Positions 10,530-23,746 of a DNA stretch of 64,000 nt are shown in pieces (within the stretch, counting starts at the first letter, position 1; every line of letters starts with the position of its first letter). This DNA is from Wyeomyia smithii (Eukaryota; Arthropoda; Insecta; Diptera; Culicidae): NCBI RefSeq assembly GCF_029784165.1, contig NC_073695.1, forward strand, positions 104,588,255-104,652,254, read 5' to 3'. The notes under the pieces were generated by a model. That model ran no database searches. It had not been told where the DNA came from and was given only the letters and a program-made list of their open reading frames with translations. Made by a program: the position numbers and the translations under genes.

Positions 10530-13500
10530 TTGCGAAACAAACTAAAATGCATCCGGAAAACTTGAAGCGGATCACCGAAAAGTTTTTAGAAAATCATTCA
10601 ATAATCTGCGTTTTGAAAACAAACCTCTTTACTTTTTATTTCCTTTTTGCCACAAATTGGTTACTCTACCAGCAAGAGAACGTACCGAAGAAAAATTCCC
10701 TCGGAAGTTACTTGACTTTCAATTCGCTAACATATCAGTAGGTTATAACAGTTTTGACATTTGTGGGGGACACCTTGCACTTCATCAATGTTGTAAGTGA
10801 ATGCATTCGACAACAATGTTGGTGTTCCCAGCAATCATACTGTAGCGAAGCGCTTATGTGTTATTATCATCGGACGGAGATCTTAAACTCAGGAAAAGTT
10901 AATGCCCCATGCCGTGTGAATGTCCACGGGACGTCAGGTGTACGGTATTGCAATAAATTTTAATGCATCTCAGTTTAATTGGGCTTAACATGTCTCATGG
11001 TGAAACGTGGTAGTGTACAACAACTGCATAAATATGACAAGCGTTTATACTAGAACAATATCTCGCACATCAACAGCACCAACTATTAATAATATCGTTG
11101 GATCGTCGAAATTTATGTAACATGGATAGTTTCGGGTAATAACGAATTCCCACCCTAAAAGAACTGCTAGCAATTTCAGTTAAAAAAAAATATTTAAGTG
11201 GTACCATAAAAAAAATTCAATCGATAAGTGATTGCAAAGTTGCGGTACATTTTCTGGAACCGATGGAAATCCGAAACACTATTCGCGACAGATTTTGATG
11301 CAGAATATATGTAATGTGAGCAGGAACTTGCTCTCAGGACTCAAGACATTATTGACGTGAACGTCGACAATTAGCGTCAGCTTTTTTAATTTATTTGTGG
11401 ACAACAAACCTATTGTTTTACTATGACAAGTAGCTTGATAACCTGAGTTGCTTCGACCAGTGCAGTTTTCAGACGGTACATTTAGCATTACTAATGGAGA
11501 CTGCGAATCATGAATTTTCATTTTAAGCAAGATATGCTTTTTGAAATTCGAAGCACGTTCCGTTTTGTAGCGCAGTTCAGTGGCAAATTACCACCGGAAA
11601 CTGTGTTTAAGCGAACAAGTGATGTGAATATTTTTTGCAAAGATTGTAAAAAAGATGTTGATGTTGATCGCAAACTGAATGATTACGGATTGACGAAAAA
11701 TGATAAGCTTAGTAGCGCATTAGCGAAACGGACCAAACATGTAATTAATTCGGGTCAATTTTTATATTAACACAAATTAAACCAATTTAAAATTTTCCGG
11801 TTCAAGAAATAAAGTAAATTATGACGTTAAGTAATCAGTAAAAGGCCTCAGCAGATCTCATATATTCCCGGTATATTCAGGTTAATTCATTACTCTGCTT
11901 CACAGCCAAAATGCATTTCAATTCAAACTGAAGAAAATTTTTATTGTTAACGAAAAAAAACTTTTGCAAATTGCATCTAAAAATGTTAGATTAATGAAAT
12001 ACTTTCAATGCTCATGGGCGCATCTCAAACATCTAAAAAAAAAAAAAATACCACCAGTATCAATTGTAAAAGTAATGACAAAAAGATTCCTCATATGCTC
12101 TGAAAGACAGTGTAATGATATACTTTTTGTTTCAATTTTTCAGAGTCGACGTGTACAAAACAAGTTGAACTATTTCCAATTCACGAATAAATCTATATCA
12201 GTTGACGAAGGAAACCATACATTGACGAAAATTATAATGGCACTTTCAATAACTGAGATAAAATATTAAATTTTACCTTTAAGCATCACTCATTAAAAAT
12301 TTAAGCCAAATGTTTAAATAAGAATGTTTGAATAAGACTTCATATTCGCTTATTTGATAAAACCTGACCTGTTATTATTCAGTATTAGCGGCACATATAA
12401 AGAAAAATAAAATGTATAGGTACTTGGTGCAATACGAAAGCGGATGCTCTTAGCAATCATTCCGATACTACTTTAATGTCAAAACCAAAAGAAAAATCTC
12501 AAACAGCGAGTGCCACCAGCATGCTGTATACACTCGCGGAATTACAAGATAATCGATAACCGTAGAAATTGATTGACTCTTCCTGTCGATGGTTACGCTA
12601 CCTGCTCGGTTCGTCGCGAGTACTTAGTTTATTATTTCACATTTCGTTGCATACTTTCTCGGCTTAGCCATATTGGGAGTGCAAAGCGAAATTCATCTTT
12701 GTCGTAATGGCAGATTCTTCTCGCAAATGCGCGATTACCGGGCAAGCCAACGAGCGTGGCAGATGAAGTAGATAGTGATGAAATCGGCTACAGCACGATG
12801 CGGCTAGCACCGCTGCTTCTGACGATCGATTTTAGCCATCTCATACTTGATTGTTTATTTTTTGTTGCTTTTTCCGTTTGTTCCCCCTGGCGGTGTGTAG
12901 AGACTAGAGAGAGTGTTTCACCCTGAGGCGAAGGAGGCTTTTCTGGAGTCACGTTTTGCTGACGGTTTGGCTGGTGCAAACTACGGTGGTGCCTACCGAT
13001 CAATCGACCGTTCGACGCTTGGCCATCATTGATTTTCCCTATAAGTAAGAATTACCTGCAATGAATGTTTGTCTTTGTCCGCCTGATTACGCTGTCCTTT
13101 TATTCGTTTCAGAAGATTTACGACTGACTATTACTAATACTAATAATAAACGCCAAATTGCCTTAAATTTCCGACTTTTGGTGGCGTGATTTTACAAAAC
13201 CACGTAAACATCAATTAATTTTTACTAGAATATGTTTATTGAATGTCACTATTAAAATGAAAAATATAATTTTGATTAACGTTGCAATGTACCGATTATG
13301 ATTATTATTTTTAACTTACTTTCAGTGACATTTTCAAATTTAAATCTTTTCAATCGTCTAAACAAGGGTACAACTAAGTTATGAAAAAGGCAACAACTAG
13401 TGAAAATTATTCAATTTTATTGAGAATGGACATTTTTTCGTAACAGTGATCCATAATTGTACTTGACCTATAATTTTGGAGTGACTGTATAGAGAATGCT

Positions 13501-14735
13501 TCACAACAGAAACGCAACCGCAATGATATTTGCAAGTGTTGTTTGCCTTTAGGCAGTCTTTGGCAACTACAAATAGTGCTTTCACCGTAATGATTCCTGG
13601 TGATTCCGAATATAACATGCTATAGCAACATGCCACAGTTTTCGTAAGCAATGGTGATTCCTACTTAATTTGATAAGCAAATAGCTGAACACAATTTATC
13701 GTTCCTTTGGAACTAAAAATTTTACATCATAGAAGTTTCTTTCATTGCTTTATTAGGGTGGCTTTCAGCCACCGAGTTGTAGAAGTAACAAAAAAAGATT
13801 AATGAAAGTTATTAAGACAATACCTAACAGAACGATAACAACCAGAAATTATTAACATTCAAACATTCCAAAAATTTAAAATTATCAGAGGAATGAAAAA
13901 TTGTTATAAAAATTTAAATTGAGCATAAGTTAAAACTTCAAAAAATCAACCTAGCGCTATCACTCAGAAACTTTGAATTATTTTAAAGTGTTGCTGAAAA
14001 CAGTTAAAACTCAAATGGTCGTCAACAGTTGAAAATAAAAAAAAAACAGATTAGTATAAATTATATTTGAACTGAGTGCTATCATTCAGGCATTTTAAAA
14101 CAGAAAGCTTTGAGTGAAAGTTTTGAAAATTCACGGTGATGTTCGATCCAAAAACAAATACAAGCAAGCTGCTCATACTCGGTTAGAAAACATTTAAAAT
14201 AATTACAATAGCCACAAACACAAAAGTATGCTAACAGTAACTAATTCAAGAAAAAGAAATACGCTACTTTGAATTCAACGTAGGGTTTTTTTGTGATAAA
14301 CTCATATCAATTCCGAAAGATATATATTTCCGAAAGATATATAAAAGTGTAAAGAGCTTACCTTTCATGGAGAAGATAAATTGCACATAAATGCCATAAA
14401 AACAATCCCTTGGATGATATAAAACCGAGCAAGAAACAGTGTGACTCGTTACAAAAAATCTAAAAAAAAAAGTCATATTGATAAAGTTTCTGTCTAACTT
14501 TCAAAGCCATTGACCTGCGACGTCATGACGCTATTGATTGTGAATTAGTACTTTTTCAGTGTTGAACATTTTGAAATGATCGATCATTGAAATAAAGCTT
14601 GTTATTCCCCTCAATACGTGGAAGTGAATATTCACCGCTTACTTCTTGACCAGCATGAGCGCTGCGTGTAGAAATTTTTTGCTGCTTACACCTGAGCGAA
14701 ACAAAAGTGGTGAATCACTCTAGTGAGAATACACA
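10530..14735. other. Non-coding DNA, no gene recognised
   Basis: Short frames at 10547-10963, 11510-11770, 11964-12269, 12788-13003 and 13397-13651 lack domains or paired splice sites. GC is higher around 12.55-13.05 kb, with an ATG at 12708 followed by a 19-codon frame, but nothing supports a gene. I saw no inverted-repeat element here. Confidence 0.4.
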
Positions 14736-14738
14736 GGA

Positions 14739-15129
14739 GCATGTTTGGTTTCGCTCTGTTGCTCTTTGAATGCTGATTAGACTATATTTTGTCAAGGAGG
14801 CAGAATTTGAACAAGTCATATATTAAGCACTTGTAGAGACACTCCATCTTCACAATTTGTCGGAACATTATAATGTTTGAATTGCTATAGTTCCATAGCC
14901 TGAGTTGTTTTATTTTCGTAGGTACCAAAAGAGCAGCTCTTCCGGTTTTACAAGTTTGGCCTGACTTTTACGCGTACCTATGGCAATTTCAACAATACAA
15001 TGTTTGGACAAATTGTAGAGATAGAGTATTTCTACAAGTGCTTCATATCTGACTTTTTCTTACTCTGCCTCCTTGACAAAATGCAGCCTAATGAGCATTC
15101 AGAGAGCAAAAGAGCGAAACCAAACATGC
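14739..15129. mobile_element. Foldback/MITE with ~160-bp inverted arms
   Basis: The left arm starting GCATGTTTGGTTTCGCTCTG pairs with the right arm, whose complement begins GCATGTTTGGTTTCGCTCTT. Pairing continues through GTCAAGGAGGCAGA, AGCACTTGTAGA and ACAATTTGTC. The unpaired centre spans about 14.90-14.975 kb. There is no open reading frame. The target duplication could not be defined. Confidence 0.75.
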
Positions 15130-15819
15130 ACAGAAGTACATTCTGGTGCGCATTACTGAGATAAATTCAATTGCACTCGAAGAGCAAACATGCGTGATGG
15201 CCGGCTGGATTTCCTAATTTTTATTTTCAGTTTTGCGATATGCAAAGCAAACAACGCAACCTACTTTTCCAACTAGATGCTCCCATCATTTGATTGATGC
15301 TTAAGAAACATGGAGTGATTACAGAGCAAGGACAGGCATGTAATAATTTTACAATCTTCAATCTTCTCTGAAGATTATTAGATTTAAACAGGAATACTAA
15401 GTGGAAACGTATTCCTGCAAACAAAAATTACAATTAAAAAATTATACTTTATTACAAACAATGAAATTCCAAATCCATTTTAGATTTTACTTGGAAATTA
15501 ATCACTCAATTGGCTAATTGTAAAATATAAATCACTAATTTTGATGAACTTTCGATGGATGCTAGATAATCACGAAAAGCTTAATCCTCCGAAAAGCTCA
15601 GTGCCTTCTTTAGACATGCTTCAGTTGAACCTCTTAAAAGCTTCAATAAATACTTGTTAATGTTAAAATGTTAATAAAGATTCATAGTGATTTTACCGAG
15701 GTCGGTCTGAAAAATAACTTGGGCATTAGAGGATTGAACAAACTGCGTATTTTCGCCAATAGATCAAATTTCGCGTACCTTTTCAAAAAGGACCTAAGTA
15801 ACAATGAGCATTTTTCTCT

Positions 15820-15842
15820 TCCCTCTCTCTCTCTCTCTCTCT
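15820..15842 (+). repeat. (CT)n microsatellite
   Basis: About ten CT dinucleotides in a row after CCCTCT. It falls within a chance open frame. Confidence 0.9.
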
Positions 15843-16756
15843 GTTTTGTTAAGTCGGTTTATTTATAAAAGCTTTCAAGAATTTCTGGCCATAATGTTGC
15901 CTAGCTTACGATGCATAAATGAAATATGTAAAAATAAAAGTTTAAGACAAATGTAGCCGTTTCAATGGATTTTACTCCAGTTAGTTCCTAAATGGTCAGA
16001 GATTCAAAGAAGTATTGTCGAACTCGACGAAAAATCGCCATCATAAATTGAGTCTATAAGAGCCATGATAATTGTTAGGTCTAATTTCACTTTTCCATGT
16101 GACAAATTTCACGACCTTATTTCCAAAAATCACACATTACTGCACAAAATTTCATCAATCAGCCAAGTATTCTTTTGAGCAGAATAAGGCAGGTCCATCA
16201 AAGCAATGAATAATTGTTCGTTTTACTTTGGTTAAGACAAATTTTCAAATGGCAGGAAACTACACTTTAAGAAGGTCAGAAAATTGTTCTACTACGTTTC
16301 CTGCAGCGGCTGCTACGAGATACCCACTGCAAAGCTCAACTCTGTTGATAGAGTAACTAGGTATTTCACGCGAGGCCCCTACAAAAATATATCTCACAAT
16401 TAAGTCCCGCTTTCCTGGAAAACTGGAAGCAGCACTTTTACACCGTTTCTGTTATGCTGTATGCTTCACGAACAACGAACGATTGCCATCGGTTCGATAA
16501 TAAAATCACATTCGGCTTGCATTGGAAAGGTCATCTAATCCACACTAGATGATCGCAATCAATTCACATTTCGCATCCATTTCGCCGTACAGGACAGTGA
16601 TTGATGAAGATATTTAGGACCGTAGACACAATGGCACACACGGACCGGTTCGGGCCATAAGCGTAACTTTCGACAGTTCATTTTAAAACCTTCCGCTCGT
16701 TGACCTTCTTCGGATGAGCTCTTTTTCGCCAGATTGTTACACTCTTGTGGCTGATT

Positions 16757-17135
16757 AAATTTGGATGATTTTTCTAGCTTGTGGTCTAAGCACACCACCC
16801 AGGTATTATTGCGGACTGTTCGAAAGAGCGATGTCAACCTAAAAAACTAACATGGTCTTGCACAATACTGTTGGCGAATAATTTCGGACAGGTATAAGAT
16901 GGGTGATATTTTGATAACATTTGCTAGAAACGATCGTCCAAGACCTTTTCGAATCTTTGTCAAACCTAGTTATTATGTAAAACGGTGTCTAAATTACTAA
17001 ATGCTGTCTCAATCAAAAACATTTCTAAGTGTGCTTCTTCGAAAACCTGCCCCGTAACATTCAATAATTCAAAACAGCTTTCGAAAAAAATCCTCGCAAT
17101 CTTCTCTGCTTAGGGTCTGCAGCAGGTGGCCGCAG
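16757..17135 (+). repeat. Direct duplication, copy 1
   Basis: About 0.38 kb of non-coding sequence is repeated in the same orientation at 17860-18375. Shared blocks include TATTATTGCGGACTRTTCGA, GCACAATACTGTTGGCGAAT, TTTCGGACAGGTA, AAGTGTGCTTCTTCGAAA, CCCGTAACATTCA and GCAGGTGGCC. Copy 1 is uninterrupted, so it is the empty-site version of copy 2. Confidence 0.8.
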
Positions 17136-17859
17136 ATGATCTGTTGGCGGTACATTTTATCTCGTGAATCGGTGTGCATACTAGGTTAACATTTTGTGTT
17201 GCGACAGTCCCCGATTTGAAAAGTGACGCGTCACATTTAGACTATGTAAATTACGTAAAGGAAATGAAACTATATTGCACATCAATCAAGTTATCGAACA
17301 AAAAGTAACAACTTTATGGCACATCAGCCAGCCGCTTTATGGTGTTGGACGGTTTCACAACTCGTTTGACAAAAAATATTTTTATGAGTAAATCGAAATT
17401 AAATATAAGATTAAAAAGCATCATGAACACGCAAATTGAAGTAATAGGATTATTTTATCTCAAATAGTGCAGTAATATTTCAAAATGTTATTTACCTTTC
17501 GACTCAATTCATTTAAATCTTGTTAATCTCTGCCTAAACAAAAGTGCTCTCACAAACTATCCTTAAAGGTGACTTTATCAATTTTTGCAAACTGAATTTA
17601 AATAAAAAAGGAAACATAGGTTACTATTAAATTTCATAATAATTAGTTACTTGATTTAAAAAAGCTTATACTCATTAAAATTGTGTAACAAATTGTAACA
17701 TTTTATATATTTAATATATTTAATATTTCACAGATCTGCACGGCAAGCTTTGTGGACCCAAATACTCTACACTTTGCATTCACCATTTTGGTAATTTGTT
17801 CATTGCATGCGAAAGTTCTTTTTAACTGCAATGTGGTCCAACATCGCTCTAAACTCTAC

Positions 17860-18375
17860 AATTTAGATGATTTTAGTTGGTCCAACCACATTACAAAGCA
17901 AAGCAAAGCCTTGGTGCTACATTCCGATTCGGAACTCGACCTTCTGTTTATTTATACACAGACTTCGCAGCCAACTGTTCAGTGTACAGGACAATTGCGG
18001 GGCTAGCGCTACGATCCTACTGACACTAACAGTCTCTCCCGAGCCGAGACTCGAACTCAAGACCAGCGTCGTACCTCGAGACCGTCTAGGAGACCACATT
18101 ACACAGGTAACTATTATTGCGGACTATTCGAAAAGGCGATGTCAACCCTCAAATGCAAACATGGTTTTGCACAATACTGTTGGCGAATAGTTTCGGACAG
18201 GTAGCTGGCTGATATTTTGATAACATTGACTGAATCTATGTCAAACTTGGTTATTGTAAAAAAACGGTGGCTAAATTACAAAAAACAATGTCTAAGTGTG
18301 CTTCTTCGAAAGCTCACCCCGTAACATTCACAAATTCAAAACAGCTCTCGAAAAGGATCAGCAGGTGGCCAGCAG
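17860..18375 (+). repeat. Direct duplication, copy 2, split by SINE
   Basis: This is the second copy of the 16757-17135 segment, with a SINE inserted at 17896-18092. Left of the SINE, AATTTAGATGATTTT corresponds to AATTTGGATGATTTT in copy 1. Right of it, the copy resumes at CAGGTAACTATTATTGCGG. Divergence and small deletions separate the copies. Confidence 0.75.
17896..18092 (-). mobile_element. tRNA-derived SINE, minus strand
   Basis: On the minus strand a Pol III B-box-like GAGTTCGAGTC lies near the 5' end. The 3' part runs through GGTCGAGTTCCGAATCGGAA to a tail of repeated GCTTT units (TTTGCTTTGCTTTG). An 11-bp direct repeat ACCACATTACA flanks it exactly (17885-17895 and 18093-18103), a clean target-site duplication of LINE-mediated retroposition. 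The A box is not convincing. A related 3' end lies near 41.5 kb. Confidence 0.75.
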
Positions 18376-18480
18376 GGGGTGCTTTCATCATGTTCGCTAT
18401 CATATTCGCTCGAAGAAAAAATACATCTCAGGATATAATAGGGGTATCAGAAAACCAATTGCGTTAATTTTATTTAAATT

Positions 18481-19240
18481 GGAATGAGGTAAAAAAAAGG
18501 AAGGAGGAAAATAGTGAAGAAAAATGATAGAATGGAAACGAGAAATTGAAAAGAGAGAATAAGAAACAAAATGGGACAGAGAAATGACAATAAAAAATGT
18601 GAAGAGAAAATAAAAAAACAGAGTAGAATGATAGATATGGAATGGAAGTTCTAAATACGAACATAAAAGTGAGCATAAACATAAAAAAGAAATGAGAATG
18701 AAAATTTGAAAGTAAAATGAAAAAGCGATGTAGCAAACGAAATAGAAAACCGAAACAGAAGAACAATGAAAAATTAAAAAAAGAAATGAAAAGGGGAGAA
18801 GATAATAAAAAAGGATAATGGGGAAGCGAAATGGAATTCAAAAAATAAAAAGTGAAGTAGAACGCGAAAGCGAAATTTAAAAGGAAAATGGGAGATTGAA
18901 ATTGAAAAGAAAATGAGAAGTAGGACGAACATAGAACTAGGCAACTCAAATGAGCAAAAGAATTTGAAAACAAGTGTAGCGACAAATTGGGAAGATAAAT
19001 GAAAAAAGGTTTATGGAAAAGAGAAAAAGAGAAGGATAATAAGAAAGAAAAATGAAAAAAATGGAAATTCGTTGAAAACGTGAAAAAAGAATGACAATTG
19101 AAAAAAATAGGACAATACTGTCCTATTTAAAAAAGAAATAATAAATGGAAATAGAAAGCCAAAGTGGAATTGAGTAGGTTAAAGAAAAATATAATTGAAA
19201 AAACTTATGAATACAAACAGAAAAACATAAATTTCTTCCA
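18481..19240 (+). repeat. Long purine-rich low-complexity tract
   Basis: About 760 bp of almost pure A/G on the plus strand, built from irregular GAAATGAGAAA-like words. The 171-codon minus-strand frame inside it translates to a Phe/Ser/Leu-only product and is a by-product of composition. It is likely an expanded and decayed simple repeat. Confidence 0.8.
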
Positions 19241-20690
19241 TTTCAGCGGTTAGCTTGACCAGATTTGTACGGTGGTTATCAACCAACTATTTGACCTAGA
19301 TAACAGTTTCATTTTATTGCTATTTGGCCGAGATACCAGTTTCATTTGTGATTCAGATTCCGTTATCATAAAAACAATGTAGCAAACAAAATTGAAATCA
19401 ACTCTAGATTAGAACCATATTGTAAAAGAGAATCGGGGTTCGCTAATAAATGTTGCACTGACCTTGCCACAATGTAGTTCTTGTCACCAGAATGATTATG
19501 AGAAGGGTTCAATCTCCGTTCTACCATATTTCACAAACCGATAGTCAAACTCCAACACAGACGCTTGCTAAAAGTAGAATTACAGTAAATGAAATCGTAG
19601 ACAACATTTACGTCACTCCTTCATACCTGTTCCTTTGCGAAAACTGATCTATTACAGAGTCCATCATTCATTCCAATTGTCTCCGCCGTTGTCTTTCCGT
19701 TTCTGTCTCGACATCCTTTTCTGTGCATCAGCACACCATCTCTTTTAGCGTAAAAATAAAACCGTTGCTCTAATTTGGTTAAATAGGCCAAGACGTTTGT
19801 GAATTGACCTAGCTTGAGAAGATACCGTGTCAGCTAAACATGGTTACGATCGAGACGAAACATTTGATCACGGACGGAGTCAGTAATCGTAACTCTGATC
19901 AAATACAGAAATGAGCAATCCTTTTTCTATGCTCTTCGGATGCAAGTGTAGACCAACGATCGACAAACGAATGACTATCACCATGGTTAATTGTCTGCAA
20001 CAAAACAGTGTAAACAGTAAATTTTTGAAGCATCTTCAAGAAACTGTTAAACAATGTTACGTCGGTACTTAGGGGTAAAACACTATCGCTTTATTGCGAA
20101 ATATTGCCAATATTTATCACAATCATTTCAATTTATCGTTTCATTTTTGGGCACCCCTCTATCTAAATTTAAACTCCTTGACGTCAAATTATCGTCGGGG
20201 TGATGCCAATGTGACAGATAGACAATAAATATCAAAATATATCAACCAACCTAGCCCCTAGTTTGGCACATTTTTGCAAAAACGAAGTAGACAAAAGGTT
20301 TTGACTTTACCCCTCAAGTATTTATCCGGACGTCACTGTAGAGGCTGTTTATGAGAAGTCGCAAGCCTACCTTAACATTGAGAGTAATCCGGCAGTGGTA
20401 AACTTTGTTCCAAAGGGCGAAGCCTTCGCTCTTCTCCACCGTTCGCTGCCATCACTTTCCTTCGTGTCGTTCAACGTTGTATTGTACCCACCAATTATGG
20501 AACCGCAAAATTTTCCCCTTCAACGTCGATCAACTTACTAGCGGCTCTTTTATTTTCCTCAGGCTTTTTATCTCCAATTAGTTCCATTACAGACTGCTGA
20601 ACCTTTATACTGCGACATGATAATGCCACCGTAGTTCCTCAAAAATTGCGCTGTACAACTATCAGTTTGTATTGCATGTGAAATGAAATG
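19241..20690. other. Non-coding DNA, no gene recognised
   Basis: Mixed-composition sequence without long frames, inverted repeats or RNA genes that I can support. Confidence 0.45.
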
Positions 20691-20699
20691 AATAGGAAA

Positions 20700-21095
20700 T
20701 CGAAGCGGTCGACGTTCATTTTGCGAAAGCATTTAATACCCCGCCCATTTGAAAAATGAAGCAAATTGGCTATCCAAATTAGATTCTGTACAGGATTCTA
20801 TCGTGCTTTTCTAATCTCACCTCAAATCTTGTCAACTCAGTTCGCTCCCGTACGTTCTGCATCACGTACGTGGTGCCCCAAGGCAGTGTTCTTGGTCCAC
20901 TGTTATTCAATATCTACATGAATGATCTGTGCCTGCTTCTCTTTTTTTCCGAAAAATATTTCACATAATTTTTTCTCCGGATAAAGGCACCGCTCTTCAA
21001 AAAGATATCAACATTCTGCTGACTTGGTTTGACAGAACAAAAGAATGCAACACAAAATGCAAAGTTATGCCATTATTTTGGTAAAAGGCGATGGT
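20700..21095 (+). pseudogene. LINE reverse transcriptase relic (CR1/Jockey type)
   Basis: Translated pieces match the reverse-transcriptase core in order. VDVHFAKAFNT is a motif A remnant near 20.71 kb, followed by KQIGYPN. VVPQGSVLGPLLFNIYMNDL is at about 20.87-20.93 kb, and ALQKDINILLTWFD then KCKVM at about 20.99-21.07 kb. The FADD active-site block between the last two is deleted, and frames shift with internal stops. It is a dead internal fragment of a non-LTR retrotransposon on the plus strand. No 5' or 3' end is identifiable. Clade is judged from motif wording only. Confidence 0.75.
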
Positions 21096-21303
21096 TTCAC
21101 CGAAAAGTAATGCTAGTAGTTTTTTCTGATCATCACTGGAATGGGGTTTTCTTCAATATTTGCACATAACTGTAATAGGGGTTTTCACCTCGGGCTTTTA
21201 TACAAATACCCAGCCATAAACTGTGTTTCTTGGTTTCAATTCAGTTGACATTGGTTTCAATTCAATTGCACGAACAAAGCCTACCGTTATTTGGCGGGTG
21301 ATC

Positions 21304-22136
21304 ACACGGAGAAGAATATCACAGTAGTTTCTTCTTGACGAAAATATATAGTCATGTCAACTGATTATGTATGTGGTCTCCAGTATAGTATTTTAGATGC
21401 CTAACAACTTTGCAGAAGACACTGAATAGCTAGGATGTCCCTAAAAAGAGCTATAAATGTTCAAATTTGAAAATTTGAATCAAATCTTGTTTTCTGCCAA
21501 CATCCCATCAGAAGTAACCAGTCGTCGAGTCTATATACTCAGCTGGATCGAGCAAACAAATTTAGGTCAATATTCTAGGCGTAGGTAGATTGTACAACGT
21601 GTTTCAGAGGTTACTTTTGATGGAAATCTGACTGACGCCGGTACACTGGCAGTGTTGGCAGAAAAAATTATTTGCAACATAAATTTCGACACATACAACT
21701 TTGAACAGCTTTAGTATTTTTTTTTTTTTGGGACACCCTAGCTCTTGAGTGTCTTCGGCCAAGTTGTTAGGCATCAAAAACCTACCATTTGAAGTCATGA
21801 AACCTATGGTTTGGGCCATTTGGAGCTCTTTAGATTCGAAAATGCAAAAAAGTTAGTTTTTCCATACAAATCTACATATAAATTTAAAACGCAATGCGCC
21901 AAGCGGAGACAAAACCAATCGACTTCTGATAAATTTAGGATTGTTTGGAGCCCCAAATAGAACAAAAAAACTTGGTTCTGGATTTCTGCTATCAAGTTTC
22001 GTTTTTTCCATATAACCATTCTAATCATAACAGTTTCAAGTAACAACCATCATATTAATAACTACTAGTTTCGGTTATTGTGGATATAACCGTGGGTGTA
22101 TAATAACCACTACCCTATTATTTCTCTCTGTGTAGA
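21304..22136. mobile_element. Foldback/MITE-like element, nested inverted repeats
   Basis: Outer ends are similar as inverted repeats: CACACGGAGAAGAATA on the left and ACACAGAGAGAAATAATA on the complement of the right. Inside, about 21385-21530 pairs with about 21600-21785 through ATGCCTAACAACTT, GAAGACACT, TAGCTAGG(A/G)TGTCCC and TTTCTGCCAACA. Minus frames at 21604-22046 are repeat shadows. Confidence 0.55.
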
Positions 22137-22274
22137 CATATTTACTAAATGTTAAAAAACAAAAAAGCTTCTAGAAATATTCCTTTATGATAATTTGAGA
22201 TGAATACATTTGATAAGGTATTTGGCCGAAAAAGCCACAACTAGTGTTTTTTAACATTCCATTTTGCGGTATGC

Positions 22275-23110
22275 TCTATTAGGGTGGGACAAAAATAAAT
22301 GTTAGCTCCTATGCACTTTTCGTGTTCCTTATGGGTTTTATAACAGCTGTGTAAATTTTCAGATCGATCGGTGAAACTATATTTTTGCGCCCGATTTTTA
22401 AAGTTTCCATACGATTTTATATGGGAAAATTCACTTTTTCAAAACTTATTCTTTATAGATGTCCAGTTGGCTCCTACGATGCTTGTAGAAAAAGTTGGAT
22501 CCTAGTACAATGCTTGTAGAAAAAGTTATTCACTCCAAACTGATTGAATGTATAACGAACTGCTCACCATTGAATTTTTCCAGCAACACTTCTATAGCAT
22601 GTTGCTTTAGGATGAGAAATAATTTCGCGTGGAATTAAGCATGAAAGTGTGATTTTTGCTCATAGTTTCTTCGGAGAATCCTCCAAGATAAATTTCACGC
22701 GATATCATTTTTATCACATGGTTGAATTTGCACAGCAGCATGCTGCAGCAGTATTGCTAGAAAAAATCGATGATGAGCCGTTAGTCAGGTATTCAATCAG
22801 TTTGAGAGAAATAACTTTTTCTACAAGCATCGTAGCGCCTTACGTTCTTCAAAAGAGTTCTTCCTAGAAACATTTCCTACAAATATCATGTATCGTTAAA
22901 TTTTTAGGAGCTAACTGGACATCTCTAGAGAATAAGTTTTGGAAAAGAGAATTTACCCATATAAAATCGTATGCAAACTTTAAGAATCGAGCGCAAAAAT
23001 TATAGTTTCACTGATTGATCGGAAAATTTACACAGTTGTTGTAGGACCCATAAAGAACGCGGAAAAGTGCATGGGAGCGAAAAAATAATATCATCGCTTT
23101 TTTCCCATAT
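22275..23110. mobile_element. Large palindromic (foldback) element
   Basis: The left half pairs with the right half around a centre near 22.65 kb. Examples: TAAATTTTCAGATCGATCGG near 22.35 kb with its counterpart at about 23.02 kb; GATGTCCAGTTGGCTCCT at 22.46 kb with the same text on the complement at about 22.92 kb; ACGATGCTTGTAGAAAAAGT with the complement at 22.82 kb. Termini resemble TTAGGGTGGGACA/TTAGACTGGGTCA. There is an internal length difference between arms. The element is non-coding. Confidence 0.75.
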
Positions 23111-23746
23111 AACCGTGACCCAGTCTAATGCTCTTTTTTCCGGTACGTTGCGGTCCATGGGTACTAAAAAATGTACACTGCAATTTTGGAGATGTTCGAT
23201 CGAATACATATTTTTTTAACCTGCTATGGCACAATAAAGTGAACATGATAAACTGTTTTAATATTAACTAAGTATGTACATATATTCAATATTACACTAT
23301 TTTGAATACCAAGCATTACCACCTTCCCATTATCACAAGTTCACCTTGCTCTCAACCATATGCACGCCAACAGGTTTCTCTTTCATGCTCTGAGAGTTTC
23401 CAAACCGAGCTTTCACGGAGCGAGTCTCTCTTCCATCAACGGGGGCGCTCGCTAGTGATGAGACAAAAAGCTTACTGGCGGATACCTCATGCGGGGTACC
23501 TGATGACCGACCAAAACACCTTACGGGTACCGCTGCAGCGATGATGCAAGGCAGCCACCGCTTGTTGGTTGAAAGTGAATGTTATCGGCGGCAACGAGGG
23601 GCTTTAAGGAGAACGAAAGTGAGAGTGAATCTTGTGCCAAGTTTTCGTGGTTGGTGTAGCTGAGAGTGAGAGTCGGCTTAAATCTGGAGGAGTCTGCAAG
23701 GCCGATTGAGGTTTATAAAAAATTGTTTAACTAATGTAGCAGATTT

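Noticed and set aside
12708..13003. Possible Pao/BEL Gag start (MADSSRKCAI...) with GC-richer surroundings
   Set aside because: The frame stops after 19 codons and no second zinc-binding pair, protease or LTR could be seen.
18470..18985. 171-codon minus-strand open frame
   Set aside because: It is the complement of a purine tract; the product is almost only Phe, Ser, Leu and Tyr and has no domain.
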